Source: an uncultured Clostridia bacterium
GTDB taxonomy: Bacteria; Bacillota; DTU014
Reading direction: 5' to 3'
NCBI GenBank assembly: GCA_900016865.1
Contig: FIZI01000013.1
Span: 1-64,000 of the forward strand
Length of the DNA stretch: 64,000 bases
This document shows, in pieces, positions 16,353 to 24,898 of the stretch. The notes beneath the pieces were generated by a model that saw only the letters and a program-made list of their open reading frames with translations, had not been told where the DNA came from and searched no databases. Position 1 is the first letter of the stretch. Each line of letters opens with the position of its first letter. Position numbers and translations under genes: made by a program.

Positions 16353-17630
16353 ATGATAGAGAAGGCATTGCCGTTTTCGGCGTCTGAGATCAAGAAAGCG
16401 GTTGATGAATACGAAACACCGTTTTACCTTTATGACGAAAAGGGGATCAGGGAAAACGCAAGGCGGTTCAAGGCAGCGTTTTCGTGGGTTCCGGATTTCC
16501 GTGAGTACTTCGCAGTAAAGGCCACTCCAAACCCTCACATTCTCAAGATACTCCATGAAGAGGGGTTTGGAGCAGACTGCAGCTCGCTTGCAGAGCTTGT
16601 GCTCTGCGAACGCTGTGGAATTGTTGGCCATGACATTATGTTCACGTCCAACAACACTCCTTCCGAGGAGTTTCGCAAGGCCAGAGAGCTCGGCGCCATC
16701 ATCAATCTTGATGATATCTCGCACCTGCCCTTTCTCAAGGAGTGTGCCGGATTGCCGGAGCTTTTGTGCTTCAGGTACAATCCGGGGGAATCCCGTTCAG
16801 GCAACTTCATAATAGGCGAACCCAAAGAGGCCAAGTACGGATTGACTCGCGCTCAGCTTACAGAGGCGTACAAGACTGCCCGTGACTGGGGCGTGAAGAG
16901 ATTCGGCTTACACACCATGGTCGCATCCAATGAGCTTGATTCGAGCTTCTTCATAGAGACTGCGAGGATGATGTTTGAGATCGCAGTCGAGTTGCGGAAG
17001 GAGCTTGGCATTCGACTAGAGTTTCTCAACTTGGGCGGCGGAATAGGAATACCGTACAAGCCCGGTGAGAAGCCAGTTGATTATATGGAGGTATCTGAGG
17101 GCATACGCGACGCGTACAATCGGCTGATCGTTGCGAACTCACTAGACCCGATTGGCATCTATTTCGAATGCGGCAGGGTTATCACCGGACCGTATGGCGT
17201 GCTGGTATCAAAAGTCATACACAAGAAGGAAACCTACAAGAACTACGTAGGGTTGGATGCCTGTATGGTCAATCTGATGAGGCCGGGGATGTACGGTGCG
17301 TACCATCACATCACTGTGCTCGGCAAGGAAGACTGGCCCCATGACCACATGTATGACGTCACAGGATCTCTATGTGAGAACAACGACAAGTTCGCCATAG
17401 ACAGGATGTTGCCTAGGATTGATATAGGCGACATCGTGGTCATTCATGATACAGGTGCGCACGGCTACTCCATGGGGTTCAACTATAACGGCAAGCTGAA
17501 GTGCGCAGAGTTGCTTCTTAAGCAGGACGGTAAAGTCAAGATGATCCGCAGAGCAGAGACGCTGGACGACTACTTCGCTACGTTGGATTTCGAGGGGCTA
17601 TGCGAGACCGGATGCGCGCGCAGTGCTTAG
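16353..17630 (+). CDS. lysA: Diaminopimelate decarboxylase-like PLP enzyme
   Basis: This fold III PLP enzyme most likely converts meso-diaminopimelate to L-lysine. The PLP lysine lies in EYFAVKATPNPHILK; LNLGGGIGIPY is the phosphate-binding glycine loop; ECGRVITGPYG and GSLCENNDKF provide substrate and dimer-interface residues. The length (425 aa) fits. GGAGGGTGATCA precedes ATG 16353. The sequence differs enough from standard LysA (for example GSLCENNDKF in place of the usual GPLCES.D) that a related decarboxylase for another diamino acid is possible. No other lysine-pathway gene is next to it. Confidence 0.8.
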   Translation: MIEKALPFSASEIKKAVDEYETPFYLYDEKGIRENARRFKAAFSWVPDFREYFAVKATPNPHILKILHEEGFGADCSSLAELVLCERCGIVGHDIMFTSNNTPSEEFRKARELGAIINLDDISHLPFLKECAGLPELLCFRYNPGESRSGNFIIGEPKEAKYGLTRAQLTEAYKTARDWGVKRFGLHTMVASNELDSSFFIETARMMFEIAVELRKELGIRLEFLNLGGGIGIPYKPGEKPVDYMEVSEGIRDAYNRLIVANSLDPIGIYFECGRVITGPYGVLVSKVIHKKETYKNYVGLDACMVNLMRPGMYGAYHHITVLGKEDWPHDHMYDVTGSLCENNDKFAIDRMLPRIDIGDIVVIHDTGAHGYSMGFNYNGKLKCAELLLKQDGKVKMIRRAETLDDYFATLDFEGLCETGCARSA

Positions 17631-17677
17631 GCCTGTTGTTTTGTTCTAGAACGATAGCAGGATCCTGATAGATGAAG

Positions 17678-17708
17678 CGGGAGCTCCCGTTTTGGGGGCT
17701 CCCAATTT
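17678..17708 (+). terminator. Terminator-like hairpin after lysA
   Basis: GGGAGC pairs with GCTCCC around a loop containing TTTT, followed by AATTTC. It sits about 50 bp after the lysA-like stop and just before the convergent small gene's end. Confidence 0.5.
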
Positions 17709-17714
17709 CATTGC

Positions 17715-17975
17715 TTACTTCGTGTTCGACTCCGGCGAAGTCTTCGGAGCTTCTCTGTGTATCTTGTGATAGATATTCTTGACCATCTTGTTCGTGTCTG
17801 ACACGACACTCTGGATGTTCCGAAGCATGTCGCAGACGTCGCACATCATGGAACAGTCATGCCCGGAGTACACGTCGGGGCAGGGAAGGGTGGTTCCCCA
17901 GGTTGTTGCCGGGCCATAGGTGGCGGGTGTGTGGTATATGTCCATGTATCCGCCATTTCGGTCGGCTCCGTTCAT
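17715..17975 (-). CDS. Cys-rich small protein, 86 aa
   Basis: I do not recognise this protein. GGAGG eight bases before ATG 17975 decides the start; the frame is open to 18008. The N-terminal half is rich in Gly, Tyr, Thr and Pro (MNGADRNGGYMDIYHTPATY). The centre carries four cysteines in CPDV....HDCSMMCDVCDML, enough to bind a metal or form disulfides. The C-terminal part is a charged amphipathic helix. There is no signal peptide. Its composition is like that of small coat or spore proteins, but this is only a resemblance. It is convergent with lysA and lies about 130 bp downstream of the DUF815 gene on the same strand. Confidence 0.6.
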   Translation of the reverse strand: MNGADRNGGYMDIYHTPATYGPATTWGTTLPCPDVYSGHDCSMMCDVCDMLRNIQSVVSDTNKMVKNIYHKIHREAPKTSPESNTK

Positions 17976-18104
17976 CAGTAGCACCTCCACATGCTTGCTA
18001 TTGGTCATGCGCGTGACTCTATCACTTGACTCTAATACACTATACGACTAGGGCCGAACCTGGTGCTGTGCAGACTGCATGATCGATTTTTGCGTCTGTT
18101 GGGT

Positions 18105-19508
18105 TCATTCGTCGTTGACGCTTGTTGCCCCGTCGCTTGACAGCCGACCGGTGAGATCCCTGATAAATTGCTTGGCGGTCCGGCCCGACATACCGTTGCC
18201 GCGCATCGCCCAGCGTATCGCCATTCTCTCAAGTGCTTCCCTATCGATGTCGAGTCCGGCTCTGACAGCCAGTGTTCTGACGATGCGCAGATACTCCTTT
18301 TGTGATGGTGCTATGAAGGTAAGCGTGATCCCAAATCTGTCCGAGAGTGAAAGCTTCTCCTCGGCAGTATCCCTCTGGTTCAGTCCGTCTACATCCGAGA
18401 ACCTTTCGGTCACGAGGTGCCTACGGTTGGACGTTGCGTATATAACGACGTTTTCGGGCTGGATTCGAACACCGCCTTCAAGTAGGGCTTTCATATGCTT
18501 GTACTCCGTCTCGTGCTCTTCGAAGGACAGATCATCGACAAAGATGATGAACTTCTGAGGCAGTGACCCGATTGTTTCACACAGTGCCGGGATGTCGCGG
18601 AACTGCTCTCTGCGAATGCCAATGAGTCTGACTCCTTCGCTCGCAAATGCCGAAGCAGCAGCCTTGACCATAGATGACTTCCCGGTTCCTCTATCACCAT
18701 ATAGCAGTATATTGTTGGTGGCTGCCCCCGCAGAGAGCTGCCTTGTATTCTGGATTATTCTCTCCTTTTGCTCTTCATACCCAATAAGGTCGTCAAAGGT
18801 AATGTGGTCGAATTCCATGACCGGAACCAAATAGCTCAGGCACTCCTCAACGCTGAATGACTCCAGCAACCTGCCTTCAGGAGGGCACCATGAAAGGACG
18901 TGTGACATGCCGAGCGGGCCCGGCCCTAGGAGTCGAATCGCTTCGGAGAGTGTGCTTCTTACAGTCCCACAAAGCTCTTCTATACCCGAATTATCTAGGA
19001 TTGCCTTGGCCAGACTTGATAGGAGCTGTCTGCGAATCGCCATCACAGGTGTGGCTGACTTGAACCCGGCTAAGCCCGAGCAGCCGACAGGCTGGAAGGC
19101 TGCTTCGGCTCTGCTGCCTGCGACGAGCTCCTGAGGGAGAAGCAGCAGCAAGGCGAGTGTTGCTAGGTCGCGGTCCAACAGCTTGCCGAGCACACCTCGG
19201 TCTACCTGCTCCGAGTCGAGGAGTAACTGCACTGCCTCAACGTTTCGGCTAGACAGGATCAAATTGGCAAAATAGTTCTGCCAGAGGCTTAGGTCGGGCA
19301 TGAGCGGCAATTGGCGCAAGGACCTGATCAGCGATTGAACGAACTGAGCAGACAGCTGTGTCTGCCCGCCCTGTGTCTCTGATAAAGCTAGTAGAGACTT
19401 GAGGTTTTGAATGGGTTCCTGATCTGAAAAATCGTCAAACAGAACTATAGAATCAATAGCATCGAGAGCTGATTTCCTATCCATCAATCTGTCTTTTCCG
19501 CACTCCAC
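18105..19508 (-). CDS. DUF815-family AAA+ ATPase
   Basis: The 467-residue protein has a helical N-terminal region of about 220 residues, then a AAA+ module with Walker A LLYGDRGTGKSSMVKA near residue 270, Walker B FIIFVDDLSFE near 318, and a sensor segment VVIYATSNRRHLV. These are hallmarks of DUF815, a family of stand-alone predicted ATPases of unknown client. AAGGAAGGA six bases before GTG 19508 selects the start; a longer open frame to 19907 runs antisense through another gene and looks non-coding. No partner gene is adjacent. Confidence 0.88.
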   Translation of the reverse strand: MECGKDRLMDRKSALDAIDSIVLFDDFSDQEPIQNLKSLLALSETQGGQTQLSAQFVQSLIRSLRQLPLMPDLSLWQNYFANLILSSRNVEAVQLLLDSEQVDRGVLGKLLDRDLATLALLLLLPQELVAGSRAEAAFQPVGCSGLAGFKSATPVMAIRRQLLSSLAKAILDNSGIEELCGTVRSTLSEAIRLLGPGPLGMSHVLSWCPPEGRLLESFSVEECLSYLVPVMEFDHITFDDLIGYEEQKERIIQNTRQLSAGAATNNILLYGDRGTGKSSMVKAAASAFASEGVRLIGIRREQFRDIPALCETIGSLPQKFIIFVDDLSFEEHETEYKHMKALLEGGVRIQPENVVIYATSNRRHLVTERFSDVDGLNQRDTAEEKLSLSDRFGITLTFIAPSQKEYLRIVRTLAVRAGLDIDREALERMAIRWAMRGNGMSGRTAKQFIRDLTGRLSSDGATSVNDE

Positions 19509-19641
19509 TGCTTGTCCTTCCTTTTGGCATCCGCATAATGCAACTGGTACCTTAGATGCCATTATAGCACGAAATGAGCAGTATGCGGTCAATAGCCACA
19601 TGATCGTACTTGGGCACATTATCGGTTGGAGGTGATTCGGG

Positions 19642-19887
19642 TTGGCGGATCGCGACAAGAACCGGGGTATTGACCAACGGAACAAACGAGACAGAGATCG
19701 ACAGCGCAACAGGCTTGGTGACGAATGGAATCCAAATATGGAAGCTGCCGAGGAGTTTGATGCGCGAAGGGCCCAAAGGCGTCGGGACAACTGTCGCATG
19801 GAAGTGTCTGCCGATCTTGGTGTTAGGCGTGACCAGGATCGCGACCGAAGGTGCAACGCCGAGCGCTGTGATGACAAGCAGCAATAA
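19642..19887 (+). CDS. Asp/Arg-rich small protein, 81 aa
   Basis: I do not recognise this protein. GGAGG at 19628-19632 (within TTGGAGGTGAT) lies nine bases before TTG 19642. The product is extremely polar: about half its residues are Asp, Arg, Asn, Glu or Lys, with DRDRQRNRLGDEW and GVRRDQDRDRR runs, two late Cys, and no hydrophobic segment. It ends 15 bases before a good terminator hairpin. Two other frames are open here, but only this one has a ribosome-binding site matched to its start. Nucleic-acid binding or a spore-core or coat filler role are guesses. Confidence 0.5.
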   Translation: MADRDKNRGIDQRNKRDRDRQRNRLGDEWNPNMEAAEEFDARRAQRRRDNCRMEVSADLGVRRDQDRDRRCNAERCDDKQQ

Positions 19888-19901
19888 CGAATGAGATGCC
19901 A

Positions 19902-19933
19902 AAACACCCCGCCACTGCTGACGGGGTGTTTCT
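19902..19933. terminator. Bidirectional terminator
   Basis: AAACACCCCG pairs with CGGGGTGTTT around a 12-base loop, with T-rich flanks on both strands (TTTCTT rightward, TTTTGG leftward). It separates the small Asp/Arg-rich gene from the convergent leuS. Confidence 0.85.
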
Positions 19934-19981
19934 TGCTGAGACATGAGGCTAATCCAAGTACATGCTGCCAGGCGATGTAGC

Positions 19982-22399
19982 CTACTTCACCACAAGGCTG
20001 TAGATCCTGCCGGGGACATACACCTCTTTGGTTACCTGTTTGCCTGTGACAAACTTGGCGATCGTTTCGTCTTCCTGCAGCTTTGCACGCACGTCCTGCT
20101 GCTCGGCGTCTCTGGGCACCAGGACTGTCCCTCTTATTTTGCCGTTGATCTGCACCGGCACTTCGACCATGTCCTCGACGGCCTTGGTTTCATCCCATTC
20201 TACCCACTTATACGAAGCTATCTGGCCTTCGTATCCGTTGCGCTCCCAAAGTTCCTCAGAGATGTGCGGTGCAAACGGGTTGATCAAGACCAGGAAGTCT
20301 CTAAACTCGGCTCTCGTCACCTCTCCACGGTCATAAAAGGCGTTGACCAGCGACATCAAAGCTGCTACAGCAGTGTTGAACTTCATCCGCTCGATGTCTT
20401 CACTGACCTTTTTGCATGTCTGGTGCATTAGAGTCTCGAGCTCTGGCGAATACTCATCTCCGTCTACCAAGATATCCTGCAGTCGCCATACGCGATCGAG
20501 GAATCGCCGGCAACCTTTGATACCGTGTTGTGACCACGGTGTGGCTTGATCGAACGCGCCCATGAACATCTCGTAGACCCTAAATGTGTCTGCGCCGTAT
20601 TCGGCAACTATGTCATCCGGGTTTACGACATTGCCTCGAGACTTCGACATCTTCTCGTTGTTTTCGCCAAGTATCATCCCGTGAGAAGTCCGCTTCTTGT
20701 ACGGTTCGGGAGTTGGCACCAGGCCACAGTCGTACAGGAATTTGTGCCAGAACCGGGAGTAGAGCAGGTGCAAGGTAGTGTGCTCCATGCCCCCGTTGTA
20801 CCAATCTACAGGCAGCCAGTACTTCAGCTTGTCCATAGATGCGAATTCCCGATCATTGTGTGGATCGGTGTATCTAAGGAAATACCAGGACGAACCTGCC
20901 CAGTTTGGCATTGTGTCGGTCTCGCGTTTGGCAGGTTTGCCGCAGCGAGGGCACTCAGTGTTCACCCACCAGTCGATCTTCGCCAGTGGAGACTCGCCCG
21001 TATCAGTAGGTTCGTAGTGCTCAACGTCAGGGAGTTCCACCGGAAGCTGATCTTCGGGGACAGGCACCCATCCGCAGTCTTGGCATTCAACCAAAGGGAT
21101 CGGTTCGCCCCAGTAGTGCTGACGGGAGAACACCCAGTCGCGCAGCTTGTAGTGGACCTTTCTCTTGCCGATCCCCTTCTCCTCAAGCCAGTCAATCATT
21201 CGTTCAATCGCGTCCTTGACTGTGAGGCCGTTCAAGAACCCGGAGTTGACCAGGATGCCGTCGTCCACAGATGTGTATGCTTCCTTGCTGATGTCTCCTC
21301 CACTGATGACCTCTACGATGGGCAGTCCGAACTTCTGTGCGAATTCGTAGTCTCTGGTGTCGTGTGCCGGAACCGCCATGATTGCGCCTGTGCCGTAAGT
21401 CATGAGCACATAGTCGGACGTCCAAACAGGTATCTCGCTTCGAGTGCACGGGTTCACGGCAAAAACGCCTTTTAGAGGCACGCCGGTCTTCTCCTGAGCA
21501 AGTTCGGTCCGCTCGAAGTCGGACTTGTTCATGGCTTGCTCCCGATATGCCGCAACCTCATCAAAATTCTCGATCTGGTCTCTTAGCTCGTCTATGATGG
21601 GATGCTCGGGAGAGACGACCATGTAGGTGGCGCCAAACAGTGTGTCCGGCCTCGTGGTGAAGACACGGATCGTATGCTCCGATCCGGCGACCTGAAAATC
21701 AACCTCCGCGCCTTCAGATCTGCCAATCCAGTTTCTCTGTTGGATCTTGACCTTTTCGATGTAGTCCACCGTGTCGAGGTCCTGAAGCAGCCTCTCGGCG
21801 TAGGCGGTGATCCTGAGCATCCACTGGCTCTTGATTTTACGCACGACCTCGCCGCCGCAACGCTCGCAAGCGCCGCCGACGACCTCCTCGTTTGCCAGGC
21901 CAATCTTACACGATACGCACCAGTTTATCGGGATTTCCGCTTTGTAGGCCAGTCCCTTTTCGAACAACTTGAGGAATATCCATTGAGTCCAACGGTAGTA
22001 GTCTGGGTCTGTGGTGCTGAACTCCCTTGACCAGTCAAACGAGAAGCCTAGTGACTTGAGTTGCTTGCGGTATCGGTCGATGTTTTTCTTCGTAACCTTC
22101 GCAGGATGAACCTTGTTGCGTATCGCGTAGTTCTCCGTAGGAAGGCCGAAGGCATCCCATCCGATTGGATAGAGCACGTTGTAGCCTTCGAGACGCCGCT
22201 TTCGCGCTAATACATCAAGCGCCGTATAACTGCGAGGATGCCCGACATGTAGTCCCTCGCCCGAAGGATACGGAAACTCGATAAGCGCGTAGTACTTGGG
22301 TTTGTCTGTATCTTCCCGAGCGTAGAACGTCCCTTGCTCTTCCCATATCCTCTGCCATTTTGGTTCGATCACACTTGGATCGTAGTTGCATGATTCCAC
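19982..22399 (-). CDS. leuS: Leucyl-tRNA synthetase
   Basis: This class I synthetase charges tRNA-Leu and edits misactivated amino acids. The HIGH-type motif is in [20 protein letters not shown], the CP1 editing domain occupies about residues 220-420 (including [18 protein letters not shown]), and [14 protein letters not shown] is the second signature. Cys pairs ([18 protein letters not shown]) form the zinc-binding insert. TTGGAGG eight bases before GTG 22399 gives 805 aa; the ATG further out is not supported. The leader has no T-box consensus. Confidence 0.97.
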   Translation of the reverse strand: MESCNYDPSVIEPKWQRIWEEQGTFYAREDTDKPKYYALIEFPYPSGEGLHVGHPRSYTALDVLARKRRLEGYNVLYPIGWDAFGLPTENYAIRNKVHPAKVTKKNIDRYRKQLKSLGFSFDWSREFSTTDPDYYRWTQWIFLKLFEKGLAYKAEIPINWCVSCKIGLANEEVVGGACERCGGEVVRKIKSQWMLRITAYAERLLQDLDTVDYIEKVKIQQRNWIGRSEGAEVDFQVAGSEHTIRVFTTRPDTLFGATYMVVSPEHPIIDELRDQIENFDEVAAYREQAMNKSDFERTELAQEKTGVPLKGVFAVNPCTRSEIPVWTSDYVLMTYGTGAIMAVPAHDTRDYEFAQKFGLPIVEVISGGDISKEAYTSVDDGILVNSGFLNGLTVKDAIERMIDWLEEKGIGKRKVHYKLRDWVFSRQHYWGEPIPLVECQDCGWVPVPEDQLPVELPDVEHYEPTDTGESPLAKIDWWVNTECPRCGKPAKRETDTMPNWAGSSWYFLRYTDPHNDREFASMDKLKYWLPVDWYNGGMEHTTLHLLYSRFWHKFLYDCGLVPTPEPYKKRTSHGMILGENNEKMSKSRGNVVNPDDIVAEYGADTFRVYEMFMGAFDQATPWSQHGIKGCRRFLDRVWRLQDILVDGDEYSPELETLMHQTCKKVSEDIERMKFNTAVAALMSLVNAFYDRGEVTRAEFRDFLVLINPFAPHISEELWERNGYEGQIASYKWVEWDETKAVEDMVEVPVQINGKIRGTVLVPRDAEQQDVRAKLQEDETIAKFVTGKQVTKEVYVPGRIYSLVVK

Positions 22400-22598
22400 A
22401 ATCGATCCCTCCAAGGCCTGCCTGAAGCCACATAAGCTCAAAAAGAAACCCCGATGAGATGGACTCCTCGGACTCCTTAATCTTCTATTTAGTTATTCTA
22501 TCACGGAATACTAGATGTGACTAGGAGTGCTGCAGAACGCCGAATTAGCAACACCGATACGGGAAAACTAGAGAAAAAGAAACCGGGAGGATATAAGT

Positions 22599-23030
22599 GT
22601 GCAGATCAGAGACATCATGACTGCCAATGTCGCTTATGTAAGCCCTGATGCATCGCTCGAACAAGCAGCTCAGCTTATGCAAAAGCACAATGTCGGCTCA
22701 ATCCCAGTCGTCGACAACGACAGCTTGGTCGGTATAGTAACCGATAGGGACATCGTAGTAAGAGGTGTCGCACATGGCAAAGAAGCAGCGAAGACACCGA
22801 TCAGCGATGTTATGACATCGGAGGTCCAAAGTGTCACGCCGGACATGACCCTTGTCCAGGCTGCGCAGATTATGAGCGAACACCAGATAAGGCGTTTGCC
22901 TGTAATCGAGCAGGACAGGCTCGTAGGCATGGTCTCGTTGGGAGACCTTGCGACCCGAGGCCGGTACGATGTCGAAGTGTCACGCACCCTTGGCAGAGTC
23001 TCTGAGCCTTCCAAGCCTGAAAACATCTAG
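22599..23030 (+). CDS. CBS-domain pair protein
   Basis: The 143-residue cytoplasmic protein is a single Bateman module of two CBS domains (about 1-60, MQIRDIMTANVAYVSPDASL; and about 70-127, ISDVMTSEVQSVTPDMTLVQ), each ending in the LVGIVTDRDI or LVGMVSLGDLA segment. Such modules bind adenine nucleotides and act as energy sensors for partner proteins. GGGAGG at 22585-22590 selects GTG 22599. It lies 45 bp before hsp20; stress-linked co-expression is plausible. Confidence 0.92.
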   Translation: MQIRDIMTANVAYVSPDASLEQAAQLMQKHNVGSIPVVDNDSLVGIVTDRDIVVRGVAHGKEAAKTPISDVMTSEVQSVTPDMTLVQAAQIMSEHQIRRLPVIEQDRLVGMVSLGDLATRGRYDVEVSRTLGRVSEPSKPENI

Positions 23031-23075
23031 TTGATCGGCTAGTTTCCCGGACACTCGTAGAGGAGGGGATGCACA

Positions 23076-23537
23076 GTGAGAGACCTTATCCCGTGGAATC
23101 ACTACAACGAGTTGCAGAGAGTGAGGGACGACTTCGCACGGCTGTTCGGCCCGATGTCTCCGTGGTACTCGTGGGGGCCTCTCGCCTCTTCTGTTCCCTC
23201 GGTCGATGTTCGCGAGACCGATACTCACGTCATCGTGACGGCAGACGTCCCGGGAGTCAACCCTCAGGATCTCGAAGTGACGATCACCGAAGAGGCATTG
23301 ACTATCAAAGGCGAAGTGAGGATGGAGGAAAATGTGGACCAGCACGGTTTTCGCCGTTTGGAACGCAGATATGGGGCGTTTCATAGAGTTATTCCATTCC
23401 CAACATCAATCAAGCATGAGCAGGCAGTGGCCGACTGCACAAACGGTGTCCTAGAAGTCAAGGTCCCAAAGGCCGAACCCAGACAGAGCCGTTCTATTAG
23501 GTTGAACATAGGGAAAGAGCGGGACGGCACTCACTAG
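23076..23537 (+). CDS. hsp20: Hsp20 small heat-shock protein
   Basis: This ATP-independent holdase binds unfolding proteins. Its alpha-crystallin domain covers about residues 40-130 (VRETDTHVIVTADVPGVNPQ, EALTIKGEV, GVLEVKVPKA). The short N-terminal arm starts LIPWNHYNELQRVRDDFARL, and the C-terminal tail has an I-X-L anchor (SIRLNIG). GAGGAGG precedes GTG 23076. No CIRCE or other heat-shock operator is visible upstream; it probably shares the CBS-gene transcript. A long hairpin overlaps the stop codon. Confidence 0.95.
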   Translation: MRDLIPWNHYNELQRVRDDFARLFGPMSPWYSWGPLASSVPSVDVRETDTHVIVTADVPGVNPQDLEVTITEEALTIKGEVRMEENVDQHGFRRLERRYGAFHRVIPFPTSIKHEQAVADCTNGVLEVKVPKAEPRQSRSIRLNIGKERDGTH

Positions 23538-23551
23538 AGTGCGCCCGCTCT
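23516..23551. terminator. Hairpin at the hsp20 stop codon
   Basis: AGAGCGGG and GCACTC pair with GAGTGC and CCCGCTCT with a small bulge and a 4-base loop, overlapping the hsp20 stop. It lacks a U-tract, but it lies between converging genes. Confidence 0.55.
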
Positions 23552-23597
23552 GCAGCAATGACTCTGTTCGGCTGCTGATCTCAGCCAAGTGTCGCGC

Positions 23598-24545
23598 CTA
23601 TCGGAAGAACACGTGGTTTCCGATCTTGACTGTAACCGGGCGAGATCTAACCCACTGGTTGGCTGTCTTTTGGGGGTTGTAGAAGCCGGTCGCTCCTAAC
23701 GAAGGATCCCACCCTGCCAGCGCTGCATCAGTCGCCTTGAAGGCCTCAACACCAGCCGGGTTGTTAATGGTGCCGTTCAGCACCGGCTCATACTGATAGT
23801 ATCTGCCAAGGACAACTTGATATATCACTGCAGGTATTGTGTTTGGATACTCGGGACTGGCAATTCTGTTGAGCACAGTCGCTGCGACTGCTACCTTGCC
23901 TTCATATATCTCTCCTCCTGCTTCTGCCTGCACTAGCCTTGCGAGGAGGTCTCTATCGCTCTCACTGACCTGCGTCTTGGAGCTGCCGTTGTTTGGAATC
24001 GTCAAGGCCTGTCCGACGTAGATGGTGTCAGACTTCAGGTTGTTCGCAGCCTTCAGGCTCTGTACAGAGATCCCATGCGCCTGCGCTATCTTGTAGAGCG
24101 TGTCGCCGTTCTTGACAACGTAGGTCGATTGCCCGCCTTGGGGTGCCTTGGTGCCGCTTGTAGGAATAGACAGCTTCTGGCCTGGATAGATATAGTCGCT
24201 AGTCAAGCCGTTGGCTGACTTCAGTTGGGCGACACTCACCCCGTGACGCTGTGCGATGATATACAGACTGTCGCCTGGGCGCACAGTATAGCTGTTGCCG
24301 GGCGAGCTGTTCGCAGGCTTGATGACTAGGACCTGTCCGGGGTAGATGTTGTCAGACTTCAGTCCGTTGGCAGACTTGATTGAGCTGATAGTAACGCCGT
24401 ACTGTTGTGATATCTTGTATAGGGAGTCTCCCGGCCTGACTGTGTGCGTTGTGTTCGCTAGTACCTGCTGGGAAGTCAGTGCCAGTGAGAGCACAGATAC
24501 GGCAACTGCTACTACAGCTGATCTTACTGCTTGTTTCAGCAACAA
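23598..24545 (-). CDS. LysM and SleB-type cell wall hydrolase
   Basis: This is an exported wall or cortex hydrolase of 315 aa. A signal peptide covers about 1-31 (SVLSLALTSQQVLA). Three LysM repeats follow at about 33-76, 86-128 and 142-185 (HTVRPGDSLYKISQQYGV and so on). The C-terminal SleB/CwlJ (Hydrolase_2) domain starts LLARLVQAEAGGEIYEGKVA with its catalytic Glu and continues through ATVLNRI and ATGFYNPQKTANQW. GGAGGGG precedes TTG 24545. SleB-like enzymes degrade muramic-lactam cortex peptidoglycan during germination or remodel the wall during growth; which applies here is not clear. Confidence 0.92.
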   Translation of the reverse strand: MLLKQAVRSAVVAVAVSVLSLALTSQQVLANTTHTVRPGDSLYKISQQYGVTISSIKSANGLKSDNIYPGQVLVIKPANSSPGNSYTVRPGDSLYIIAQRHGVSVAQLKSANGLTSDYIYPGQKLSIPTSGTKAPQGGQSTYVVKNGDTLYKIAQAHGISVQSLKAANNLKSDTIYVGQALTIPNNGSSKTQVSESDRDLLARLVQAEAGGEIYEGKVAVAATVLNRIASPEYPNTIPAVIYQVVLGRYYQYEPVLNGTINNPAGVEAFKATDAALAGWDPSLGATGFYNPQKTANQWVRSRPVTVKIGNHVFFR

Positions 24546-24781
24546 TTAACCCCTCCATCAAGATTGGTTGTTCTGGAACGCAGCTTCAGATCATCAACAG
24601 AATTCACAAAGACAGATGCCATTGCTAGGACTGGATTACACCACCTGATTCGACAGAAACTCGATATCCTCCTTTGGTAAGTGATGGAGGAATCCCAGCT
24701 AGAATGGCATTTGACGCATCTAGCGACCTTGCTCTTAGGAAGCAATTCGATGTAATGTGCTCAAAAATGTGCACGATATGG
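24546..24781. other. Intergenic region between divergent genes, no gene seen
   Basis: About 350 bp (24546-24898) separate the divergent hydrolase and aminotransferase genes. I see no ORF with a ribosome-binding site, RNA gene or strong repeat apart from the promoter at 24782-24810. Confidence 0.4.
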
Positions 24782-24810
24782 TTGACTGTCCATTCACTGA
24801 AGCCTAGAAT
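24782..24810 (+). promoter_or_regulatory. Sigma-A promoter for the aminotransferase gene
   Basis: TTGACT (24782-24787) and TAGAAT (24805-24810) are 17 bases apart, leaving a leader of about 80 bases before the start codon at 24899. Confidence 0.65.
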
Positions 24811-24898
24811 ACAGGTTGACAGCATTAAGCTCTGTTTCTCGGGTGCAAACTGACAGTGATGCAGCCGCTACTTGATCAACATATAGGGGGATCTCGCG

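Noticed and set aside
19509-19907. N-terminal extension of the DUF815 frame on the minus strand
   Set aside because: The extension is low-complexity, antisense to the small Asp/Arg-rich gene, and a good ribosome-binding site lies before GTG 19508.
19552-19944. Minus-strand 130-codon frame and plus-strand 94-codon frame over the Asp/Arg-rich gene
   Set aside because: Neither has a ribosome-binding site at its start, and the minus one runs through the terminator hairpin; the 19642 frame has a matched site.
22400-22598. T-box leader expected before leuS
   Set aside because: No AGGGTGG-ACCGCG-type sequence or suitable terminator/antiterminator pair is visible; only a weak imperfect hairpin.
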